In this document: positions 33,612 through 38,254 of the stretch, one piece after another | How the letters are laid out: each line of letters begins with the position of its first letter | Position numbering within the stretch: the first letter of the stretch is position 1 | Assembly: GCA_004557905.1 (NCBI GenBank) | Contig: SFFH01000027.1 | Coordinates: 1-38,254, forward strand | Source of the DNA: Clostridiales bacterium | GTDB lineage: Bacteria > Bacillota > Clostridia > Christensenellales > Aristaeellaceae | Length of the DNA: 38,254 nt | Direction of reading: 5' to 3' | Program-made: the position numbers and the translations under genes | Notes under the pieces: generated by a model | The model's input: only the letters and a program-made list of their open reading frames with translations | Told to the model about the DNA's origin: nothing | Databases searched by the model: none

Positions 33612-34784
33612 ATGGACGATTGCGAACTGAGAGCGCTGGTGGAGGCGCAGAAGAACTGGATGGTGGACATCCGCCGCAGGCTTCACAGGATTCCCGAGCG
33701 GGGCTTTGCGGAGGTGAAGACGCAGCAGGTCATCATGGAGACGCTGGATGCGCTGGGCATTCCATACACGACAGAGCGCACCTGGGTCGTCGGCGTGATC
33801 GAGGGAGCGTTGCCGGGCCAGGTGGTCGCCCTGCGCGCGGACATGGACGCGCTGCCGCTCGAGGAGCCGGAGGGGCTGCCATTCCGCTCGGAGCATCCGG
33901 GCATGATGCACGCCTGCGGCCACGATGCGCACATGACGATGGTGCTGGGCGCGGCGAAGGTGCTCATGGGCATGCGCGACCGTCTGCCGGGCACGGTGAA
34001 GCTGCTGTTTCAGCCGGCGGAGGAGACGGACGGCGGCGCGGAGCCGATGGTGCAGCGCGGCGTGATGGAAAATCCGCACGTCGACCGCGTGTACGGCCTG
34101 CATGTGCAGCCGTATCTGCCGGTGGGCGTCATCGAGACGCGCGCGGGCACGCTGAACGCCTCGACCGACGACGTGGAGCTGACAATTCACGGCCGCTCGA
34201 GCCACGGCGCGTATCCCGAGAGCGGCGCGGACGCGATTGTCTGCGCGGCGCAGGTGATCACGAGCCTGCAGACGCTGGTCTCGCGCAACGTTTCGCCGCT
34301 GGCCAGCGCGGTGCTCAGCCTGGGCATGATCTCCGGCGGCACGGCGGGCAACATCATCTGCGACAGGGTGAGCCTGCGCGGCACGCTGCGCACGGCGAAC
34401 GGCGAGATTCGCGCCATGATGAAGCGGCGCATCGCGGAGGTGGCCAGCGGCGTGGCGGCGGCCATGGGCTGCACGGCGGAGGTGTGCATTACCTCCGGCT
34501 ATGCGGCGCTGGTGAACGACGAGGCGGAGGCCGGCCGCGTGATGCGCGTGGGCGCGCGCCTGCTGGGCGAAAAGAACGTGGTGCGCAAGGCCGCGCCGAG
34601 CATGGGCGGCGAGGACTTTTCCTTCTTCTGCGAGCGCGTGCCGGGTGCGTTCTTCCACCTAGGCTGCGTGAAGAAGGAGGACATGCCCGCGCCGCTTCTG
34701 CACAGCCGGGACTTTCATCTTGACGAGGACTGTCTGACCGTAGGCGCGATGATGCACGTTGCGCTCGTGCTGGACGGCCAGTGA
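33612..34784 (+). CDS. M20 family amidohydrolase/peptidase
   Basis: A 390-residue cytosolic metallo-hydrolase of peptidase family M20, subfamily D (amidohydrolase/N-acyl-amino-acid hydrolase group). Metal-binding parts: Cys102 and His104 in MMHACGHDAHM, Glu137/Glu138 in FQPAEETDGG and His164 in GLHVQPYLP. The dimerisation domain follows (ELTIHGRSSHGAYPESG), and APSMGGEDFSFF holds the final acidic ligand region. GGAGG precedes ATG 33612. The ldcA gene follows after 10 bases. Possible substrates are N-acyl amino acids, N-acetyl-diaminopimelate or dipeptides; the neighbours favour a wall-peptide product, but the exact substrate is not settled by sequence. Confidence 0.85.
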   Translation: MDDCELRALVEAQKNWMVDIRRRLHRIPERGFAEVKTQQVIMETLDALGIPYTTERTWVVGVIEGALPGQVVALRADMDALPLEEPEGLPFRSEHPGMMHACGHDAHMTMVLGAAKVLMGMRDRLPGTVKLLFQPAEETDGGAEPMVQRGVMENPHVDRVYGLHVQPYLPVGVIETRAGTLNASTDDVELTIHGRSSHGAYPESGADAIVCAAQVITSLQTLVSRNVSPLASAVLSLGMISGGTAGNIICDRVSLRGTLRTANGEIRAMMKRRIAEVASGVAAAMGCTAEVCITSGYAALVNDEAEAGRVMRVGARLLGEKNVVRKAAPSMGGEDFSFFCERVPGAFFHLGCVKKEDMPAPLLHSRDFHLDEDCLTVGAMMHVALVLDGQ

Positions 34785-34794
34785 GGAGGCAGCT

Positions 34795-35733
34795 ATGCGT
34801 TACGGCAGGCGACTGAAACCAGGCGATACCATTGGCTTTATCGCGCCGTCCGGCGCGGTGCGTACGGAGGGCGCCATCGAGCGCGCTGTGGCCGAGGCGG
34901 AAAGGGCGGGCTTCCGCGTGAAGCTGGGCGAGAGCTGCGGCCAGAAATACGGCTATCTCTCCGGCACGGATGAAGTGCGCGCGCGCGACGTGAACCGCAT
35001 GTTCCTCGACGATGAGGTGGACGCGATCATGTGTGTGCGCGGCGGCTACGGCACCACGCGCATGCTGGATCTGCTCGATTACGGGGCCATCGCCGCGCAT
35101 CCGAAAATCTTCATGGGCTTCAGCGACATCACGGCGATGCATATTGCCATGCTCCAAAAGGCGGAGCTGGCGACGTTCCACGGCCCGATGGCAACGTCGG
35201 ACTGGACGGAGGAAATGCATCCCTTCAGCTTCGCGTCGATGATGCGGGCGATCGGGACGGCGGAGCCGATGGGCGTGCTCCAAAACGCGCCGGACTATCC
35301 CGCGCGCAGAACGGTGAATCCGGGCTGCGCCGAGGGACAGCTGGTCGGCGGCAACCTGACGCTGATCGCCAGCCTGCTGGGCACGCCGTATGAGCTGGAT
35401 ACGAAGGGCCGCATCCTGTTTATCGAGGAGATCGGCGAGCACACCTACTGTGTGGACCGGCTGCTGACGCAGCTGCGCCTGGCCGGCAAGTTTGAGGACT
35501 GCGCGGGCGTGGTCTTCGGGGATTTCAACAACTGCGAAATCGAGTACGCGCAGTTCGGCCTGACGATCGAGGAGATCATCCACGACGTCGTCGCGCCGTG
35601 CGGCAAGCCCGTCTTCACCGGCCTGCAGAGCGGCCACTGCACGCCCAAGCTGACGCTGCCGCTCGGCGTGCGCTGCCGCATGGACGCGGACGCGTGTTCG
35701 CTGACGGTGCTGGAGGCGGCGGTGCGGGCATGA
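34795..35733 (+). CDS. ldcA: LD-carboxypeptidase, family S66
   Basis: A 312-residue serine peptidase of the LdcA/MccF family. LdcA removes the terminal D-alanine from murein tetrapeptides in the cytosol. The presumed triad is Ser110 in MGFSDITAM, Glu211 or Glu212 in LFIEEIGEHTYCVDR and His281 in SGHCTPKLTLPLG. The N-terminus (KPGDTIGFIAPSGAV) and VRGGYGTTRMLDLLD are typical. GAGGAGG overlaps the M20 stop, and ATG 34795 follows, so the genes are co-translated. MccF-like antibiotic resistance is an alternative. With alr and an importer upstream, recycling of wall peptides is the best reading. Confidence 0.9.
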   Translation: MRYGRRLKPGDTIGFIAPSGAVRTEGAIERAVAEAERAGFRVKLGESCGQKYGYLSGTDEVRARDVNRMFLDDEVDAIMCVRGGYGTTRMLDLLDYGAIAAHPKIFMGFSDITAMHIAMLQKAELATFHGPMATSDWTEEMHPFSFASMMRAIGTAEPMGVLQNAPDYPARRTVNPGCAEGQLVGGNLTLIASLLGTPYELDTKGRILFIEEIGEHTYCVDRLLTQLRLAGKFEDCAGVVFGDFNNCEIEYAQFGLTIEEIIHDVVAPCGKPVFTGLQSGHCTPKLTLPLGVRCRMDADACSLTVLEAAVRA

Positions 35734-35743
35734 CGCAAAGACG

Positions 35744-35772
35744 TTGACGAACGCGGCGATTGCCTGTACAAT
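35744..35772 (+). promoter_or_regulatory. Sigma-A promoter for the oxidoreductase gene
   Basis: TTGACG (35744-35749), 17-bp spacer, TACAAT (35767-35772). The -35 begins 11 bases after the ldcA stop. Confidence 0.75.
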
Positions 35773-35784
35773 GGCGGCAGAAGG

Positions 35785-35800
35785 ACGCACAGATCTGCGT
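35785..35800 (+). promoter_or_regulatory. Palindrome just after the predicted start site
   Basis: ACGCA (35785-35789) and TGCGT (35796-35800) around CAGATC. It has the same position relative to the -10 as the repeat at 5629-5648, and both contain CGCA, AGAT and TGCG in the same order followed by GCATC. It may be a shared operator or a shared 5' hairpin. Confidence 0.4.
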
Positions 35801-35832
35801 GCATCAGGTGCAAACGTAAAGGAGGAATCCGC

Positions 35833-36825
35833 ATGACCCGTATCGCGATTCTCGGCGCAGGAAAGATTGCGCTGGCGATGGCCAAAACGCTGCGCGGCAT
35901 GAAGGCGCAGGGCGAGCCGGTCTGCCTGTACGCCGTTGCGGCAAGAGAGCTGTCCCGGGCGCAGGCCTTCTGCGCACAGGAGGGCTTTGAGGTGGCCTAT
36001 GGCTCCTACGAGGAGATGCTCCGCGACCCGAAGGTGGATCTGGTGTATATCGCCACGCCGCACTCTCACCACGCGGAGCAGATGAAGCTGTGCATTGAGC
36101 ACGGAAAGGCCGTCCTGTGCGAAAAGAGCTTTACGGCCAATGCGCAGCAGGCGCGCGAGGTGCTGGCGCTGGCGAAGCAGCGGGGCGTGCTCGTCACCGA
36201 GGCCATCTGGACGCGCTACATGCCCTCGGTGGGGATTCTGCGGGAGATCATCGACAGCGGCGCGCTGGGCGATATCCGGATGCTGTCCGCCAGCCTGTTC
36301 TATCCCATTGAGCATGTGGAGCGCATCATGGACCCCTGGCTCGCAGGCGGCGCGCTGCTGGATGTGGGCGTGTATCCGCTCAACTTCGCCTGCATGATCT
36401 TCGGCAGCGATCCTGTCCGCATGGACAGCAGCGTGCAGATGACGGAGGCGGGCGTGGACTACCAGGAGAGCTTCACCCTGCACTATGCCGGCGGGCGCAT
36501 GGCGGTGCTCTCGGCGGGCATCGGTTCGCGCTGCGACCGCCGCTGCCTCATCAGCGGCAGCAGGGGCTACATCGTCACCGACAATGTCAACAACATTCAG
36601 CGGATCGAGCTGTATACCGACGCCGACGGTTTCACGCAGCCGAAGGTTTTCCCGGTGCCCGGGCAGATCACGGGCTATGAGTACGAGGTCCGCGCCTGCC
36701 TGAAGGCGCTTGAAAACGGCGAGCTTGAGTGCCCGCAGATGCCCCATGCCGAGACCATCCGCGTGATGGAGCTCATGGATGCGCTGCGCGCGCAGTGGGG
36801 CATGAAGTATCCGTTTGAAGCGTGA
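35833..36825 (+). CDS. Gfo/Idh/MocA family oxidoreductase
   Basis: A 330-residue NAD(P)-dependent oxidoreductase. The Rossmann motif is ILGAGKIALAMA at the N-terminus; IATPHSHHAEQMKLCIEHGK and VLCEKSF carry the conserved Lys of the family, and GGALLDVGVYPLNFA is the substrate-domain signature. Overall it resembles the trans-dihydrodiol dehydrogenase/sugar dehydrogenase branch. AAAGGAGG precedes ATG 35833. It has its own promoter. The substrate, a sugar or cyclitol in most relatives, cannot be named. The gap to spoVT (36826-36962) has the sporulation promoter. Confidence 0.88.
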   Translation: MTRIAILGAGKIALAMAKTLRGMKAQGEPVCLYAVAARELSRAQAFCAQEGFEVAYGSYEEMLRDPKVDLVYIATPHSHHAEQMKLCIEHGKAVLCEKSFTANAQQAREVLALAKQRGVLVTEAIWTRYMPSVGILREIIDSGALGDIRMLSASLFYPIEHVERIMDPWLAGGALLDVGVYPLNFACMIFGSDPVRMDSSVQMTEAGVDYQESFTLHYAGGRMAVLSAGIGSRCDRRCLISGSRGYIVTDNVNNIQRIELYTDADGFTQPKVFPVPGQITGYEYEVRACLKALENGELECPQMPHAETIRVMELMDALRAQWGMKYPFEA

Positions 36826-36891
36826 GCGCGCGCCCAAAGGGCATGATGCAAGAAGCAGCCGGACAATGACAACCATTGCCACCCGCTCAAG

Positions 36892-36921
36892 CGAATATTC
36901 CCATTTGCACGAATCATACTA
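36892..36921 (+). promoter_or_regulatory. Sigma-G-like (forespore) promoter of spoVT
   Basis: CGAATA (36892-36897), 17-bp spacer and CATACTA (36915-36921). The -10 equals the CATNNTA-type consensus of forespore sigma factors, and the -35 differs from TGAATA at one base. In Bacillus subtilis spoVT is a sigma-G gene, so the match is what would be expected. Confidence 0.7.
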
Positions 36922-36962
36922 GGAGAGCCGACACAAAGCAGATCAGAAGGAGGCGGCAATTC

Positions 36963-37517
36963 GTGCGGGCAACGGGCATTGTTCGTCGCATCGACGAACT
37001 GGGCAGAGTGGTGATTCCCAAGGAAATACGGCGGACCCTCCGAATTCGGGAGGGCGACCCGCTGGAGATTTACACGGATAAGGACGGTGAAGTGATCCTC
37101 AAGAAGTATTCGCCGATTGGGGAGATTTCAAACTTTGCAAAGGATTACACCGAATCGCTGTTCCGGTCGCTGGGGCACATCGCGTGCATCACGGACAAGG
37201 ACATGATCGTCTCGGCCAGCGGCGTTTCGCGAAAGGAGCTCTGGGAGAAGCCGATCAGCCGGGACCTGGAGCAGGCGATCCAGAGCCGTCAGGTCGTCAC
37301 GGCCAACCGCGGCAGCGGCACGCGTCTGGTGCCGGTGACCAATGAGGAGGACGCGCAGGCGTACACGGCGCAGGTCATCTGCCCGATCATCGCGGACGGC
37401 GAGTCGATCGGCGCGGTGGTGCTCCTGTCGCGCGAGCCTGCGGCCAAAATGGGCGACACGGAGCTCAAGGTTGCGGAGACGACGGCCAGCATCGTCGGGC
37501 GGCAGATGGAGCAATAA
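36963..37517 (+). CDS. spoVT: Stage V sporulation transcription regulator SpoVT
   Basis: A 184-residue regulator with an N-terminal AbrB/SpoVT swapped-hairpin DNA-binding domain (ATGIVRRIDELGRVVIPKEI, then TLRIREGDPLEIYTDKDGE) and a C-terminal GAF-like domain (about 60-184). In spore formers it tunes forespore gene expression late in sporulation. The first 50 residues are almost identical to the B. subtilis protein as I recall it. I chose GTG 36963 because AAGGAGG (36947-36953) lies 9 bases upstream and the product then starts VRATGIV, as known SpoVT proteins do; the frame is open further upstream but lacks homology. A sigma-G-like promoter precedes it and a terminator follows. Its presence suggests a sporulating species or recent ancestry. 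Confidence 0.95.
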   Translation: MRATGIVRRIDELGRVVIPKEIRRTLRIREGDPLEIYTDKDGEVILKKYSPIGEISNFAKDYTESLFRSLGHIACITDKDMIVSASGVSRKELWEKPISRDLEQAIQSRQVVTANRGSGTRLVPVTNEEDAQAYTAQVICPIIADGESIGAVVLLSREPAAKMGDTELKVAETTASIVGRQMEQ

Positions 37518-37532
37518 GTACATCATAATATG

Positions 37533-37558
37533 AAAGGATCGCAGCGGCGGTCCTTTTT
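37533..37558 (+). terminator. Rho-independent terminator after spoVT
   Basis: AAAGGA (37533-37538) pairs with TCCTTT (37551-37556), continued by TCGC/GCGG pairing inside, a tight 10-bp stem with a 4-base loop, followed by more T residues. Confidence 0.88.
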
Positions 37559-37601
37559 CTGATGGATGCAGAAGGGGCGGAATCGCATCCGACGGGGCAT
37601 G

Positions 37602-37624
37602 AAAAACGGCGCGCAGCGTTTTTT
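37602..37624. terminator. Second terminator-like hairpin before rfbA
   Basis: AAAAACG (37602-37608) and CGTTTTT (37617-37623) around GCGCGCAG, with A-run and T-run on both sides, so it may stop transcription from either direction. It partly precedes the rfbA promoter. Confidence 0.6.
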
Positions 37625-37627
37625 CTG

Positions 37628-37655
37628 TTGAAGAATCATGGGATTTGTGTATAAT
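37628..37655 (+). promoter_or_regulatory. Sigma-A promoter for rfbA
   Basis: TTGAAG (37628-37633), 16-bp spacer, perfect TATAAT (37650-37655). The leader of about 35 bases has AAAGGA as ribosome site. Confidence 0.75.
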
Positions 37656-37694
37656 GGAGATAGAACTTGCGTACGGAAAGGAATTCGTGAGCAT

Positions 37695-38254
37695 ATGAAA
37701 GGCATCATTCTGGCCGGCGGCGCCGGCACCCGTTTATATCCGCTGACGATGGTGACGAGCAAGCAGCTTCTGCCTGTCTACGACAAGCCCATGATCTATT
37801 ATCCGCTCTCCACGCTCATGCTGGCGGGCATCAAGGATATCCTCATCATCTCCACGCCGGAGGACACGGAATTCATCGGCGGCGACGCCTGCGCGATGGT
37901 GCTGGGCGACAACATCTTCTACGGCAACGGCTTTTCAAAGATCCTGCGCGCGGCGGTGGCCAACGCGGAGGAGAACGCCCGCGCGACGGTGTTCGGCTAC
38001 TACGTCAACGATCCGGAGCGCTTCGGCGTGGTGGAATTTGACGGGAACGGCCATGTGATCTCCGTGGAGGAGAAGCCGAAGAGCCCCAAGAGCAATTACG
38101 CGGTTACCGGACTGTACTTCTATCCCGCCGGCGTCAGCGGGCGGGCGAAGGATGTGAAGCCGTCCGCGCGCGGCGAGCTGGAAATCACGACGCTCAATGC
38201 GATGTATCTGGAGGACAGAGCGCTGGACGTGCAGCTGCTGGGCCGCGGCTTTGC
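37695..38254 (+). CDS. rfbA: Glucose-1-phosphate thymidylyltransferase, 3' end outside window, internal deletion
   Basis: The first 186 codons of RfbA/RmlA, which makes dTDP-glucose from dTTP and glucose 1-phosphate, the first step to dTDP-rhamnose. The N-terminus has GIILAGGAGTRLYPL and SKQLLPVYDKPMIYYPLSTL; later are MVLGDNIFYGNGFS, the RFGVVEFD segment, SVEEKPKSPKSNYAVTGLYF and SARGELEITTLN. Between residue 58 (end of IISTPEDT) and 59 (start of EFIGGDA), about 36 residues present in other RmlA proteins are missing in frame, including the YAVQPSPDGLAQAF segment that helps bind the nucleotide. The junction is at about 37868/37869. The protein may be inactive, or the deletion may be an assembly error. 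The frame stays open to the window end. Confidence 0.88.
   Translation, partial: MKGIILAGGAGTRLYPLTMVTSKQLLPVYDKPMIYYPLSTLMLAGIKDILIISTPEDTEFIGGDACAMVLGDNIFYGNGFSKILRAAVANAEENARATVFGYYVNDPERFGVVEFDGNGHVISVEEKPKSPKSNYAVTGLYFYPAGVSGRAKDVKPSARGELEITTLNAMYLEDRALDVQLLGRGF

Noticed and set aside
36876..36962. An N-terminal extension of SpoVT from an upstream ATG
   Set aside because: The upstream codons cover the predicted sigma-G promoter and the ribosome site and have no similarity to SpoVT; GTG 36963 gives the family N-terminus.

Overview
The window looks like chromosomal DNA of a GC-rich (by eye about 60% G+C) Gram-positive anaerobe of the class Clostridia. The evidence is a SpoVT homologue with a sporulation-type promoter, a dedicated acpP-accD-accA-fabH-fabD set, Firmicutes-type AGGAGG ribosome sites, sigma-A promoters close to TTGACA/TATAAT, and many ABC uptake systems of the gut-Clostridia type. 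Genus and species cannot be fixed from the sequence. I see no rRNA, tRNA, insertion sequence, prophage block or CRISPR array.

Layout, left to right. (1) 1-2815: a YjbR/MmcQ-like protein and a DUF5131 (Gp37/Gp68) protein in one small operon, then an M18 aminopeptidase. (2) 2868-5590: a membrane-bound O-acyltransferase (MBOAT) and an SGNH-like partner, a likely pair for O-acylating a surface polymer. (3) 5598-9777: fatty-acid initiation genes (acyl carrier protein, both carboxyltransferase subunits, FabH, FabD). (4) 9818-14317: an AfuA/FbpA-type ABC importer (binding protein, fused double permease, ATPase), followed by a family 2 glycosyltransferase (to 15251). (5) Minus strand, 24095 down to 15333: an apparent single arabinose operon, with a YtfQRT-YjfF-type sugar ABC importer followed by L-ribulokinase, L-arabinose isomerase and L-ribulose-5-phosphate 4-epimerase. 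Its binding-protein gene is broken by a frameshift. (6) 24212-35733: a transglutaminase-like protein, a complete Opp-type peptide importer, alanine racemase, an M20 amidohydrolase and an LD-carboxypeptidase. (7) 35744-38254: a Gfo/Idh/MocA oxidoreductase, spoVT, and the start of rfbA, which runs off the window and seems to have lost about 36 internal codons.

The most interesting features are the following. The OppC-type permease carries an SH3b-like domain in its first extracytoplasmic loop and is followed by genes fitting peptidoglycan-peptide processing (alr, M20, LdcA), so region 6 may be a cell-wall peptide salvage system with an unusual wall-sensing permease. The iron-type permease also has an insertion in the equivalent loop. 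A dispersed two-stem-loop repeat occurs four times between genes, twice running into the ribosome-binding site of the next gene, and its left module is amplified into a 38-bp tandem array at 4382-4534. spoVT has a near-consensus forespore (sigma-G type) promoter. All three ABC operons have strong RNA hairpins between the binding-protein gene and the next gene.
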